Positions 33,952-44,050 of a stretch of DNA of 60,731 nt are shown one piece after another. Source of the DNA: an uncultured Bacteroidaceae bacterium (GTDB lineage: Bacteria > Bacteroidota > Bacteroidia > Bacteroidales > Bacteroidaceae); assembly GCA_934293005.1 (NCBI GenBank), contig CAKQYA010000017.1:1-60731 (forward strand), in the 5' to 3' direction. The notes beneath the pieces are model-generated. The model had not been told where the DNA came from. It saw nothing but the letters and a program-made list of their open reading frames with translations, and searched no databases. Position 1 is the stretch's first letter. Each line of letters begins with the position of its first letter. The position numbers and the translations under genes are program-made.

Positions 33952-35778
33952 CTATTGCAGTTCAAGCTGAAACTCTTCTTGGAGCTTGCGTAATCCTTCA
34001 CACTCTTTCAGCATTGTCATGTAGCGTTCACGTTTGGTTATGACTTTTTTGCGGTCCTCAGCTTTGCGAAGACGGATGTTCATAGTGAGGTCTTGATGCT
34101 GGAGGCGTTGCTGGATGTAATCCTCGATACTTGGTTTCATCTTATTGAAGATGTCGAGGAGTGTGGGGTTGTCAGCAATGACGGTGAAGATGCGACCATC
34201 GTTTTCTACAGCAGGTTCCATATAGTCCATCTGTTGTGCTATAGCCGTGTCGTTTTGTGGCAGTTGGGAGGCATATTCCCTCCATGCTATGGTTAGAGAC
34301 ACATTGTCAACAGGTGTGCTGGCTGTGATAAGAGGCGTTGTCTCCATTTTCAAGCTGGCAGTTTCTTCCGTTTTTGTTTGCTGTGCCAGAGTCTGTTGTT
34401 TCGTGCCTATTTTGATGGATATGGTGGGCAGTTGTGGAGCTGGCTTCACTTTGGCCTGAGCCGTAGTTGAAGTGTTGTGTGGCTTATCCGTTGCAGGTGC
34501 TGGCGCAGCTGTGTTGTGGGGCATGACTGTTGCTGACGTTTGAACTGCAGTTGGTATGTGTGGCGCAGCAGTTGCTTTAGGTGTGTCTGCGCTTGCAGAA
34601 ACGGCTTGCTGTGCAGGCTGCTTCTGTGTGTGGAATATGGGTTTAAGAGTCTTCGTAGGGCAAAGCCCGGATGCTGTGTCGTCATCGGAGGATAGTTGTG
34701 CCATCTCGATGAGGGTCAGTTCTATCAGCAGGCGTTTGTTTTGGCTCTGTTTGTAGTTGATGTCACACTGGTTGGATAGTTGCATCGCTTTGATGAGAAA
34801 CTGTGGCTTGCAGCGTTCGGCTTGCTGCCTGTAGCGGTTGCGCACTTCGTCATTGGCTTCGATGAGGTCTATTGTCTGCTGGTCTTGGCTTACGAGCAAG
34901 TTTCTCAGATGATTTGACATTCCTGTGATGAAATATTGCCCTTCGAATCCTTTTGACAGAATCTCGTTGAGTGTGAGCATGCATTCTGTAATGTTGCTTT
35001 TGAGGCAATAATCAACGATTTTGAAATAGTATTCGTAATCGAGCACGTTGAGGTTGGCGATAGTTTGCTGGTATGTGATATTGCCGTTGCAGAATGATGC
35101 CACTTGGTCGAAGATTGACAAAGCATCGCGCATGCCTCCATCTGCTTTCTGGGCAATGACATTAAGAGCCGCATCTTCCGCTGTTATGTTTTCTTGCTTT
35201 GCCACGTTTTGCAGGTGTGCCACGATGTTGCTCACAGTCATTCGCTTGAAGTCGTATATCTGGCATCTGCTCAAGATGGTAGGCAGCAGTTTGTGCTTTT
35301 CTGTTGTGGCGAGGATAAAGATTGCATGGTGCGGCGGTTCCTCGAGAGTTTTGAGAAACGCATTGAATGCCGCAGGTGAGAGCATGTGCACCTCGTCGAT
35401 GATGAATACCTTATATTTGCCTATTTGTGGCGGAATCATCACTTGTTCGATGAGCTGCCGTATGTCATCCACAGAGTTGTTTGAAGCTGCGTCGAGTTCG
35501 TGTATGTTGAAAGACCGTTGTTCGTTGAATGCTTTGCAAGACTCGCATTGTCCGCATGCTTCTCCGTTTGGCAATGGAGAGAGGCAGTTGATAGTCTTTG
35601 CAAAGATGCGTGCGCATGTGGTTTTGCCCACGCCTCGTGGTCCACAGAAAAGGTAAGCGTGTGCGAGGCGCCCGCTTTCAATGGAGTTTTTGAGTGTTGT
35701 GGTCAATGCATCTTGTCCGACCACTGAATCGAAAGTGGTTGGGCGGTATTTTCTTGCAGAAACGATGTAGTTGTTCAT
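33952..35778 (-). CDS. dnaX: DNA polymerase III, gamma/tau subunit
   Basis: The ATPase core of the clamp loader. It has 608 residues. The N-terminal AAA+ module has Walker A CGPRGVGKTTCARIFA, a four-Cys zinc finger (CLSPLPNGEACGQCESCKAF), Walker B FIIDEVHMLS, sensor 1 FILATTEKHK and the SRC box ILSRCQIY. Residues about 370-480 are a long Ala/Pro/Thr/Gln-rich linker with many repeats, which is probably disordered, followed by a tau-like end with NPTLLDIFNKMKP. I see no clear frameshift slippery site. Partner holA is at 11973-12995. The start is 130 bases from the divergent FAD oxidoreductase gene. Confidence 0.93.
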   Translation of the reverse strand: MNNYIVSARKYRPTTFDSVVGQDALTTTLKNSIESGRLAHAYLFCGPRGVGKTTCARIFAKTINCLSPLPNGEACGQCESCKAFNEQRSFNIHELDAASNNSVDDIRQLIEQVMIPPQIGKYKVFIIDEVHMLSPAAFNAFLKTLEEPPHHAIFILATTEKHKLLPTILSRCQIYDFKRMTVSNIVAHLQNVAKQENITAEDAALNVIAQKADGGMRDALSIFDQVASFCNGNITYQQTIANLNVLDYEYYFKIVDYCLKSNITECMLTLNEILSKGFEGQYFITGMSNHLRNLLVSQDQQTIDLIEANDEVRNRYRQQAERCKPQFLIKAMQLSNQCDINYKQSQNKRLLIELTLIEMAQLSSDDDTASGLCPTKTLKPIFHTQKQPAQQAVSASADTPKATAAPHIPTAVQTSATVMPHNTAAPAPATDKPHNTSTTAQAKVKPAPQLPTISIKIGTKQQTLAQQTKTEETASLKMETTPLITASTPVDNVSLTIAWREYASQLPQNDTAIAQQMDYMEPAVENDGRIFTVIADNPTLLDIFNKMKPSIEDYIQQRLQHQDLTMNIRLRKAEDRKKVITKRERYMTMLKECEGLRKLQEEFQLELQ

Positions 35779-35908
35779 GATGAATAAAATATTGTATGCA
35801 AATATAGTGAAAAAAAATGAGTGGCGTGGTTTAGTGTATGCAAAAAATACAAAGAATGGATATTCTTTGAAATAAATTCACTAATTTTGCATTAAAAATA
35901 ATTTTACT

Positions 35909-37510
35909 ATGATAGAGGAATATCAGTTGCGCGTGCTTCCTGAGGAAGGCGTGAATGAGCAGTCGATAAAAAGTTATATTGAAAAAACTAAAGGATTGCG
36001 TCCTGCCGCCATTAAGGCCGTGAGAGTGTTGAAGAGAAGTGTTGATGCGCGTCAGCGCACTATTTTTGTAAACTTGAAGGTGAGAGTTTATGTGAATGAG
36101 TTGCCTGATGATGATGAATACATGAGGGTGAACTATCCTTGTGTTGATGGAGCGCCAGAGGCAGTGGTGGTAGGAGCTGGTCCAGGAGGTCTTTTTGCAG
36201 CCTTGCGTCTGATAGAACTTGGTGTGCGGCCTATTGTCGTTGAGCGTGGAAAGAATGTGCATGATCGCAGGAAAGACATCGCATTGATAACGCGCACTCA
36301 AGCAGTTGACCCTGAGTCTAATTTCTCGTTTGGCGAGGGCGGGGCTGGAGCTTTTTCTGATGGCAAGCTTTACACACGCAGCAAGAAGCGTGGCAACGTT
36401 GAAAAGATACTTAATGTGTTTTGTCAGCATGGTGCGAGCGTGAGCATCCTTTCCGATGCTCATCCACACCTCGGCACCGATAAACTGCCTGGTATAATTG
36501 AGGATATGCGCAACACTATCATCAATTGTGGCGGCGAGGTTCATTTTGAAACGAAAATGGACTCTCTTGTCATAGAAGGCGACGAGGTGAAAGGAGTGGT
36601 GTGTGGCGACAAGGTGTTTATGGGGCCGGTCATTCTTGCCACAGGCCACAGTGCTCGTGATGTGTACCGTTATTTATATGCACAAGGCATAGAGATTGAG
36701 GCGAAAGACATAGCTGTGGGCGTGAGGCTTGAGCATCCTTCTGAGATGATTGACCAAATAATGTATCGCAGACGTGAGGGAAGAGGTGAGTTTTTGCCTG
36801 CTGCAGAGTATTCGTTTGTCACTCAGGTGGAAGGTCGAGGCGTATACTCGTTCTGTATGTGTCCAGGAGGTACGGTTGTTCCTGCTGCCAGCGGCCCCAA
36901 TCAGATAGTGGTCAACGGCATGAGCAATTCGGGCCGTAATAGTCAGTGGAGCAATTCAGGCATGGTTGTTGAACTTCATGTGGACGATTTGCTCAAAGAA
37001 CGCAGTTTGATGGATCTGCCGCCTGCGCCAAGCAATGAGTTGAGCTCGATGAATTCGCCTTTGGCAATGATGGAGTTTCAGGAGCGTCTGGAGTATGCGT
37101 CTTTTCTGCAAGGCAACCGCAAGCAGACGGCTCCGGCTCAGCGCATGGCACATTTCGTGAATGGCAAAATGAGTTACGATTTGCCTCGCACGTCATATAC
37201 ACCAGGCGTGATAAGCACGCCCATGCATTTTTGGATGCCTGATTTCGTTTCGCATAGGCTGCAGGCCGCATTCAGGCATTTTGGCAAATGCCATCATGGA
37301 TTCCTTACCAATGAGGCCTTGATGATAGGTGTGGAGACGAGAACTTCCGCTCCTGTGAGAGTGTTGAGAGATGGATTCACTCTGCAGCATGTTCAGCTGC
37401 GTGGATTGTTTCCATGCGGCGAGGGGGCTGGTTATGCAGGAGGCATAGTGAGCGCAGGGGTCGATGGTGAGCGATGCGCTGAGAAACTTGCAGAATATCT
37501 GAAGGGATAA
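35909..37510 (+). CDS. FAD-dependent oxidoreductase (NAD(P)/FAD type)
   Basis: A 533-residue flavoprotein. A dinucleotide-binding loop VVVGAGPGGLFAALRLIELG starts near residue 88, after an N-terminal domain (residues 1-75) with LRVLPEEGVNEQSIKSYI. The FAD-binding end reads LFPCGEGAGYAGGIVSAGVDGERCAE. These are marks of a Bacteroidetes family related to FAD-dependent dehydrogenases (COG2509). The electron acceptor and substrate are not apparent. It is a single-gene unit with a terminator 7 bases past its stop, divergent from dnaX. A TAATTTTG box at 35882-35889 lies just upstream, without a matching -33 box. Confidence 0.85.
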   Translation: MIEEYQLRVLPEEGVNEQSIKSYIEKTKGLRPAAIKAVRVLKRSVDARQRTIFVNLKVRVYVNELPDDDEYMRVNYPCVDGAPEAVVVGAGPGGLFAALRLIELGVRPIVVERGKNVHDRRKDIALITRTQAVDPESNFSFGEGGAGAFSDGKLYTRSKKRGNVEKILNVFCQHGASVSILSDAHPHLGTDKLPGIIEDMRNTIINCGGEVHFETKMDSLVIEGDEVKGVVCGDKVFMGPVILATGHSARDVYRYLYAQGIEIEAKDIAVGVRLEHPSEMIDQIMYRRREGRGEFLPAAEYSFVTQVEGRGVYSFCMCPGGTVVPAASGPNQIVVNGMSNSGRNSQWSNSGMVVELHVDDLLKERSLMDLPPAPSNELSSMNSPLAMMEFQERLEYASFLQGNRKQTAPAQRMAHFVNGKMSYDLPRTSYTPGVISTPMHFWMPDFVSHRLQAAFRHFGKCHHGFLTNEALMIGVETRTSAPVRVLRDGFTLQHVQLRGLFPCGEGAGYAGGIVSAGVDGERCAEKLAEYLKG

Positions 37511-37517
37511 TGTGCAG

Positions 37518-37550
37518 GCCGCAGTTCGATGATTGAGCTGCGGCTGTTTT
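37518..37550 (+). terminator. Terminator after the FAD oxidoreductase gene
   Basis: GCCGCAG / CTGCGGC, seven perfect pairs with a loop of 13 bases, followed by TGTTTTATTT. Confidence 0.75.
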
Positions 37551-37681
37551 ATTTGTGAGAAACGTTGTTTGCATGTTTGTCCATTGCTTTGCCTTATGCA
37601 CTCAGCATGTTGTCAATAATAGAATTGAAATGGTATATTTTTAATTTTTTTTTCGAATTGACATGTTTCTTATTGCAATTT

Positions 37682-37712
37682 TTTGTTGAGATTGAGATTT
37701 TCAGTAACTTTG
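37682..37712 (+). promoter_or_regulatory. Promoter of the tandem histidine kinase gene
   Basis: TTTG (37682-37685), 19 bases, TAACTTTG (37705-37712). A leader of about 150 bases follows. It holds a 21-codon frame (ATG at 37727) that may be chance. Confidence 0.65.
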
Positions 37713-37870
37713 CAAAGTGGTGTGTGATGAAATCCCTCATCTGTTGCACCATCAGATTCTCTTATTTGACATACCCTCAGGCAAGTGGGTAAGTGTTGGA
37801 TTTGAAGCCTGAAAAAATGATGAACAACCTTAGTAAAAAACAACCTTAACATATCTTTTGTGTAATAACG

Positions 37871-40800
37871 ATGAAAAAGTTTTTTTCAGATATATCGCAT
37901 TGGTTGCCTGTGCTTGCTGTAATGGGCAGCATCGCAGTGGTCTCGTGCAGCAAGATTGACCCTGTTAGTCATCAGCCCCAGAAAAATGTGGTGGTCATTC
38001 ACTCATGGGACAGTGTTGGAGAAGAAGCTGATCTTTTTGTTAAATCCATGAAAAAAGATTTCCGTGATCAAGGAATCAATGCCAATATACATCACATTTA
38101 CGCAAATATGATACGCAGGCCCGATACCGTATTCACACGCTATGACTGGCCTGCATACAGGGATTCCATAAAAAAATGGAAACCAGATGTGATTCTTTTG
38201 AATGATGACCCCATATTGGAATGGGTGTTTAAACACCGTGATTTAGACTCTCTGTTTGTGACCACTCCATGTGTATTTGCCGGAGTGAATGTGCTGTCGC
38301 GCGGCCATTTGGAGCATTTTCCTTTGATGACAGGCTATGAAGCTGTTATTGACTGGGGGCGCAATCTTGAGTTGGTGCAGAAGTATGGCAACAAACAGGC
38401 AATGATTATAGAGCTCGACTATAATAATCATGACAATCACCTTCGCAGCCAGTTGCACAAAGCAATGGAGGATTCTTTGAGATATATTGACAATAGCAAC
38501 TTTAATATAGTGAAGTTTGACGAGCAGTTGCTAAAGTCGAGATATGCTGGACATCTTGTTGTAAATACCGTTTCTTGTGCGGAACCTTATTTGAACCGAC
38601 AGAATGATGAGACCGACTCAATAGCCTATATGCGCACATGGAACATCATACAGAAAGCAGACAAGATGATGCACATGCAGGTGAAGTGGGACATCTTCAG
38701 CAATTCGTTGGTTAACTGCACAAACCGTCCTCAATTCACAGCAATAAGAGAGGGCTTCAGCATGTCGTCCACACCACAGTTTCTTTGTGGATATTTCACA
38801 AGCACAGAAACTCAGGTGAAGGATCAGGTAGGATATGCTGCTCAGATATTGAATGGGCAGGAACCGCGCATGTTGCCAATAGGCATGCATGGATGCGATT
38901 ATTATATGGACTGGAATGCGATGCAGATGATGCAGCCAAAGATGTCGTATGCTGTCTACAGTTCTAAATTTAATATTGTGAATGCTCCTATATATCTGTC
39001 TAATCCTTTGACATTCACTTTATGGGTGGCTGGCATCATGCTCATTGTTGCTGTTATTGTTTGGACTGTAGTGTCCTTCATGTCGAGATGGAAGAGGAAA
39101 GGGCAGCAAAATTTGCTTGAAGAGTTGCAGTATGAGGATAAGATTCTTGATCTTGTATTCTCAAATGCCAAGGACACTTTGTGGTCTATAGCCGATGGGG
39201 TTATAGTCTTTGACCAAAACTTTGCCGACTATTATGGCATGGAGCATCACCATGTGCCATTGAAGGAATTTGCTGGTATGATGCACGAAGACAGCAAGGC
39301 TTCGTTCGAATTCTTCATGAATTACCGAAAGCAGAGAGGAAAAAAGACTATCCGTCTGCATATGTCACCTGATGGCGGCAAGTCGTGGTATTGGTTCAAA
39401 ATGATGTATACGGCCACGCCTGAAACTGCTGAAAGCGGCGAGTTGTATGGTATGATGATGAATATCGATGACAAGAAAAAGGTTGAGGAGCAGCTTGAGG
39501 AAGCACAGTTGCTGGCAAGCCAGGTTGCTCTAAAAGAGAATTTCTTGGCAAATATCAGTCATGACCTGCGCACACCTCTGGGTGCCGTGACAGGATTCTC
39601 TTCTATGCTTACGGTGCCAGGCATGACATTCGAGCCTGGTGAACGAGAGATGTATCTGGAGTATATCCATCAGAACACAGACATGATTCTTAACATGATT
39701 GACAGTGTGATGGAGAAGGCGCAGATTGAAACTGGCGACCTTGAGATTATACAGAAGCCAGTGTCGGTGTGCAAGTTGGTGAACGATTGTTACAACACCA
39801 ATCGTATCATTGCACCGTCACATCTCGCATTCTATCTTGACATGGATGATCCAGATGTGATTGTAAATATTGATATGACGCGCACAAAGCAAGTGGTTAA
39901 TAATTTCCTCAGCAATGCGTTTAAGTTCACTACAGAGGGAAGCATCACTTTGGGATGGAGATATGTTGAGGAGGCTGAAGGCATGATTGAGGTATATGTG
40001 AAAGATACAGGCATAGGAGTGCCTGCTGACAAGGTAGATAAAATATTCGACAGGTATTCGAAGGTGAATGAAAATGACAAGGGCACAGGTCTCGGACTTA
40101 ACATTAGCAAGACCATCATAGAAAAGCAGGGAGGAACCATCGGAGTAGAGAGCGAGTTTGGCAAAGGCAGCAAGTTCTTCTTCAGGCTGATGCGTTTTGT
40201 CCAATGCGTGGTGCTTGTGTTGGCTTTATGTCTTGGGGTGCTGTTGCCGTCGTCATGTGGCAAGCATGATGAAAAATATGACAAGCCCGTCAAGGCATTG
40301 GTGCTTCACTCATACAGCAGAGACTATGAATCATACCGTGAATTTGATGAAACGCTTAAAAGCACATTGCTGCAAGAATATGCTTCGGTTGATGTGCGTG
40401 ACGTTTATTTAGGCTTAGAGAACCCAACAACGCCTTTGGAAGATATAAGGAACGATGCACGTGATTCATTGTTTGACAGAGGGTGGATACCTGATGTTAT
40501 CTTGATAGAAGGAGACCGTGCGGCTGTTGAGTTCTTCGACTCCAATATGAAGGCCTTGGCAAATGTGCCTGTAGTGCTTGGTGGCATACACCATCCAGAA
40601 TGGGATCGCATACGTTCACGCAGAAATGTTGTGGTCATCAATGACCCCATAGATTATTGCGCTAATATCAATCTTGCAGTTGAGATGACAGGCAAAAGCT
40701 GTGTGGAAATAGAATTAGATTATTTCCATCAGGATTCAATAATACGTGATGAGCTCACCCAATCCATAGCTCGTCCTCCATTTGTCGTCAACTCTGATTT

Positions 40801-42472
40801 CCATGTGAGGAACTTTGCCGACCCTTCATTTGCTGACAAGTGCAAGGATAGCATCATTGTGATGACCCTGTCTGCCGCATTGCCTGAACTCAATGCATCA
40901 GTGCCCATGGATAAAGATGTTGCATTCAGGCATCTTGGTATGCTCTACACCCACTCTTGGAAATATCCATCGCTTGTGGTGAAGCGTGATGTCTTTTCCC
41001 GTTCTTTTGTCGACATGTCAGGTCGTCCTCAGTTTACGGCAGTGAAGGCTGGCTTTGCAGATGGCTCTGGCTCATTCCTTTGTGGTTATTTTGCAAGTTA
41101 TGAGACTGTTGCCAAGGATATGGCAGATGTTGGCGTGCGCCTCTTGAACGGTGACGATTTGTCTTCGTTTGTGGGATTGAAGCATGTGAAGAATTTTTAC
41201 ATGGACTATGAGGCCATGAAACGCTTAGGATTGAAATATGAAGATTATTCAAAGCATTTCATTATAGTGGGCGCACCGCAAGAAGTGACAATGCCATTTT
41301 TGTCGTATCTCACATGGGTGCTCATCACCATAGTGTTCATAGTGGCAATAATGTCTGTCATGCTCATTGTGTACACATGGAACAATAGGACTATGCGTCA
41401 TCTGATGGCAAGCGTGAAGCGCAGGTCTGACATGCGTCATATGGCATTGAGCGGCTCTGACAGCCATACTATCAGGTCCGAACAAGGTGTGAAAGATATC
41501 ATAGCATGCATTCATCCTGATTATGCTCAAGAGGTGCCTTTGATGATTCAGTCTATCAGTGTGAAAGGTGTGCATAAGTATGAGATTTATGCTGATATGG
41601 ATAAGGATGGTGAATATGGCTGGTGGCAGCTTCGTTTCGTGGTCGTGAATGAAGACGGAGTGGAAAATGGAAAAGAATCGGGCAAGCGTGTTGATGGAAT
41701 ATTGATAAACATTGACAAGACCAAGAAGTATGAGGAAGAACTGCGCAAGGCCATGCAGCTTGCAGAAGAGGCTCGTCAGAAGGAAGACTTCATGACCACC
41801 ATTTCGCATGAGATACGCACTCCGCTCAATGCGGTTGTTGGTTTCAGCGATGTGCTTGTGAGTTTGCCTCAGGATTCATTCTCTGCTGAGGAACTGATGC
41901 AGTATGACAAAGTCATCAAGACAAATAATGCTGCACTGTCGGCTATGATTGAGAATATTTTGATGTTCTCCCGCATAGAGAGCGGACGCATTCAATATGT
42001 TAAGGATGAGTTCAATGTGTCAGACATGTTCAAGGAGATTGAAAGTGAGTGGGTCGATTTGGTGCCCGATGGGATTACGTTTGAAACTCTTGCCATGCGA
42101 AAGGATATATACATGAATAATGACCGCATGCGCGTTAAATACATTATTGGTCAGTTGTTAAGCAATGCGTTCAAGTTTACAAAAACTGGCAATGTGTCAA
42201 TGGGCCTTCATTACAGTCTGAACAAAGATGTGGCTACGTTGTATGTGTCTGACAGTGGCATAGGAGTGCCTAAAGACAAGCTGGGAGCTGTGTATGACTT
42301 GTTCTGGAAAGATGACGGGTTCACTCAGGGGCTTGGACTTGGCTTGACGGTATCGCGCAAGCTTGCTGAAGGCATGGGGCTGAAGCTTAATTTTGAGAGC
42401 AAGGAAGACTTTGGCAGCAATGTGTCGCTTGAAGGCAATGCTTATTTAAAGAAGAAAGATGACAATGCTTGA
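37871..42472 (+). CDS. Tandem fused sensor histidine kinases (two complete units)
   Basis: A 1533-residue protein made of two full sensor kinases in a row, joined without a stop. Unit 1 (1-773): lipoprotein-like signal ending in AVVSC, a periplasmic domain resembling ABC-transporter substrate-binding domains (VVVIHSWDSVGEEADLF, GWRNLEL-like), a transmembrane segment near 382-402, a PAS-like region (VIVFDQNFADYYGMEH), HisKA with H564 in FLANISHDLRTPLG, and a HATPase with NNFLSNAFKFT, DTGIGVP and GTGLGLNI. Unit 2 (774-1533) repeats this: signal-like MRFVQCVVLVLALCLGVLLP ending in Cys, the same periplasmic domain, a transmembrane segment, HisKA with H1313 (SHEIRTPLNA) and HATPase (DSGIGVP, GLGLGLTV). 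No receiver domain or response regulator gene is nearby. The junction carries CTGATG, where a TGA could overlap the second ATG in another frame. Confidence 0.85.
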   Translation: MKKFFSDISHWLPVLAVMGSIAVVSCSKIDPVSHQPQKNVVVIHSWDSVGEEADLFVKSMKKDFRDQGINANIHHIYANMIRRPDTVFTRYDWPAYRDSIKKWKPDVILLNDDPILEWVFKHRDLDSLFVTTPCVFAGVNVLSRGHLEHFPLMTGYEAVIDWGRNLELVQKYGNKQAMIIELDYNNHDNHLRSQLHKAMEDSLRYIDNSNFNIVKFDEQLLKSRYAGHLVVNTVSCAEPYLNRQNDETDSIAYMRTWNIIQKADKMMHMQVKWDIFSNSLVNCTNRPQFTAIREGFSMSSTPQFLCGYFTSTETQVKDQVGYAAQILNGQEPRMLPIGMHGCDYYMDWNAMQMMQPKMSYAVYSSKFNIVNAPIYLSNPLTFTLWVAGIMLIVAVIVWTVVSFMSRWKRKGQQNLLEELQYEDKILDLVFSNAKDTLWSIADGVIVFDQNFADYYGMEHHHVPLKEFAGMMHEDSKASFEFFMNYRKQRGKKTIRLHMSPDGGKSWYWFKMMYTATPETAESGELYGMMMNIDDKKKVEEQLEEAQLLASQVALKENFLANISHDLRTPLGAVTGFSSMLTVPGMTFEPGEREMYLEYIHQNTDMILNMIDSVMEKAQIETGDLEIIQKPVSVCKLVNDCYNTNRIIAPSHLAFYLDMDDPDVIVNIDMTRTKQVVNNFLSNAFKFTTEGSITLGWRYVEEAEGMIEVYVKDTGIGVPADKVDKIFDRYSKVNENDKGTGLGLNISKTIIEKQGGTIGVESEFGKGSKFFFRLMRFVQCVVLVLALCLGVLLPSSCGKHDEKYDKPVKALVLHSYSRDYESYREFDETLKSTLLQEYASVDVRDVYLGLENPTTPLEDIRNDARDSLFDRGWIPDVILIEGDRAAVEFFDSNMKALANVPVVLGGIHHPEWDRIRSRRNVVVINDPIDYCANINLAVEMTGKSCVEIELDYFHQDSIIRDELTQSIARPPFVVNSDFHVRNFADPSFADKCKDSIIVMTLSAALPELNASVPMDKDVAFRHLGMLYTHSWKYPSLVVKRDVFSRSFVDMSGRPQFTAVKAGFADGSGSFLCGYFASYETVAKDMADVGVRLLNGDDLSSFVGLKHVKNFYMDYEAMKRLGLKYEDYSKHFIIVGAPQEVTMPFLSYLTWVLITIVFIVAIMSVMLIVYTWNNRTMRHLMASVKRRSDMRHMALSGSDSHTIRSEQGVKDIIACIHPDYAQEVPLMIQSISVKGVHKYEIYADMDKDGEYGWWQLRFVVVNEDGVENGKESGKRVDGILINIDKTKKYEEELRKAMQLAEEARQKEDFMTTISHEIRTPLNAVVGFSDVLVSLPQDSFSAEELMQYDKVIKTNNAALSAMIENILMFSRIESGRIQYVKDEFNVSDMFKEIESEWVDLVPDGITFETLAMRKDIYMNNDRMRVKYIIGQLLSNAFKFTKTGNVSMGLHYSLNKDVATLYVSDSGIGVPKDKLGAVYDLFWKDDGFTQGLGLGLTVSRKLAEGMGLKLNFESKEDFGSNVSLEGNAYLKKKDDNA

Positions 42473-42574
42473 TGGGTGTGCGCTTATGACATCTTAAATT
42501 ATAGATGAATCATTCATGCCATTATAGACAAAATGACATTGTTGTTAGCAATGAAACAGTATAGTATATAGAAT

Positions 42575-44035
42575 ATGATAGTGCTTTTCACTGTATTGGT
42601 ATATTTCGCCGCATTGCTCCTTCTGTCACGCCTGGTGGCTGGCAGAGGGGGCAACGACGTTTTTTTTATGGCTGGCAGAAAGTCGCCTTGGATGCTTGTG
42701 GCCTTTGGCATGGTTGGCGCGAGCATTTCAGGCGTGTCGTTTATAGGCGTGCCAGGGTGGGTGATGACCACAGATATGACATATCTGCAGATGTGTTTGG
42801 GCTTTATAGTAGGATATGCTGTTGTGGCATATGTGTTGCTGCCTTTGTATTACCGTTTGGGCCTTCTATCCATTTATGGATATCTGTTGCAAAGATATGG
42901 CACTGTTAGTTATAAGACAGGGGCCACATTTTTTATAATAAACAAAGTGGTAGGAGCTGCTGCCAAGTTTTATATCGTGTGCAGATTGCTTAAAGAATGC
43001 TTAAGCCCTGCAGTTGATGTGCCTTATGTGGTTGTGGTTGCATTCACTTTATTGCTGATATGGTTTTATACTCGCAAGGGTGGCATGAAGACATTGGTCT
43101 GGACAGATGCCTTTCAAACAATGTGTTTGCTTGTTGCCCTTATGTTGCTTTTGGTGAAAGTGGTGGAGATGCTTGGCGTTGATTGGAAAGAAGCCATGAG
43201 CATGGTTGCTGACGACAGCATGTCGAGAATCTTTGTGTTTGATGACATCATGTCGAAGCAGTATTTCTGGAAACAGTTTGTTTCAGGCGTCTTTGTGGTG
43301 ATTGTGATGACAGGATTGGACCAAGATATGATGCAGAAAAACCTCACATGCAAGGATTTGAAGTCTGCGCAGAAAGATATGTGCTCTTATGGTGTGTTGT
43401 TCGTGCCTGTGAACCTTATGCTGCTGTCGTTGGGAGTGCTTCTTGTGCATCTGTATGGACGTCTTGGAGTGTCATTGCCAGTGAAAGGCGATGAACTTCT
43501 GGCTGGTTTGGTGCTCGATGGGCATATGGGAACGTTGTGTGTGGTGCTGTTTGCCATTGGTGTGATAGCGAGCGCTTTCTCCTCTGCTGATTCTGCCATG
43601 ACCTCTGTGACTACAAGTTTCTGTGTCGACATAATGAGAAAAGAGAATGACACTAAGGTGAGAAAAATGGTTCACATGTCTTTCTTGATTGTGTTTGTTG
43701 GTGTGACATTGGTTTTCGACGCAATAGGGTCGGGCAGTATCATAGACACTATTTATACCTTGGTGGCTTATGCCTATGGTCCGTTGCTGGGCCTGTATGC
43801 TTTTGGCATGCTCACTAAAAGGCGAGTGAAGGAAAAGGCCGTTCCATGGGTGGCTGTGGCAGCTCCTTTGTTGTGCATGGCTGCTGACTGGCTGGCTAAG
43901 ACTTGGCTTGGCTATCATTTCGGATACGAACTTCTTCTGTTTAATGGCATGCTGACATTCGTTGGATTATGGTGTTTTAGCGACGGTGCCATATGTCGGG
44001 CTTATGGCGAGAGTGATAATGATAATATGCTGTAA
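42575..44035 (+). CDS. Sodium:solute symporter (SSS family)
   Basis: A 486-residue inner-membrane protein with about 13 hydrophobic segments. The family's early segment reads SISGVSFIGVPGWV, with RKSPWMLVAFGMVGASIS before it; the sodium-site segment ASAFSSADSAMTSVTTSF and a YGVLFVPVNLMLLSLG helix follow. The substrate cannot be told from these. It lies 103 bases after the kinase gene and 15 bases before the methyltransferase gene, so it may be the first gene of a unit with the latter. Confidence 0.88.
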   Translation: MIVLFTVLVYFAALLLLSRLVAGRGGNDVFFMAGRKSPWMLVAFGMVGASISGVSFIGVPGWVMTTDMTYLQMCLGFIVGYAVVAYVLLPLYYRLGLLSIYGYLLQRYGTVSYKTGATFFIINKVVGAAAKFYIVCRLLKECLSPAVDVPYVVVVAFTLLLIWFYTRKGGMKTLVWTDAFQTMCLLVALMLLLVKVVEMLGVDWKEAMSMVADDSMSRIFVFDDIMSKQYFWKQFVSGVFVVIVMTGLDQDMMQKNLTCKDLKSAQKDMCSYGVLFVPVNLMLLSLGVLLVHLYGRLGVSLPVKGDELLAGLVLDGHMGTLCVVLFAIGVIASAFSSADSAMTSVTTSFCVDIMRKENDTKVRKMVHMSFLIVFVGVTLVFDAIGSGSIIDTIYTLVAYAYGPLLGLYAFGMLTKRRVKEKAVPWVAVAAPLLCMAADWLAKTWLGYHFGYELLLFNGMLTFVGLWCFSDGAICRAYGESDNDNML

Positions 44036-44050
44036 GATTTTTAAGATGAT

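Noticed and set aside
35048..35656. A 202-codon frame opposite dnaX
   Set aside because: It is a reverse-strand shadow of a well-conserved gene and lacks any family features.
37727..37792. A 21-codon frame in the leader of the tandem kinase gene as a leader peptide
   Set aside because: No run of a single amino acid and no paired terminator/antiterminator; it is likely chance.
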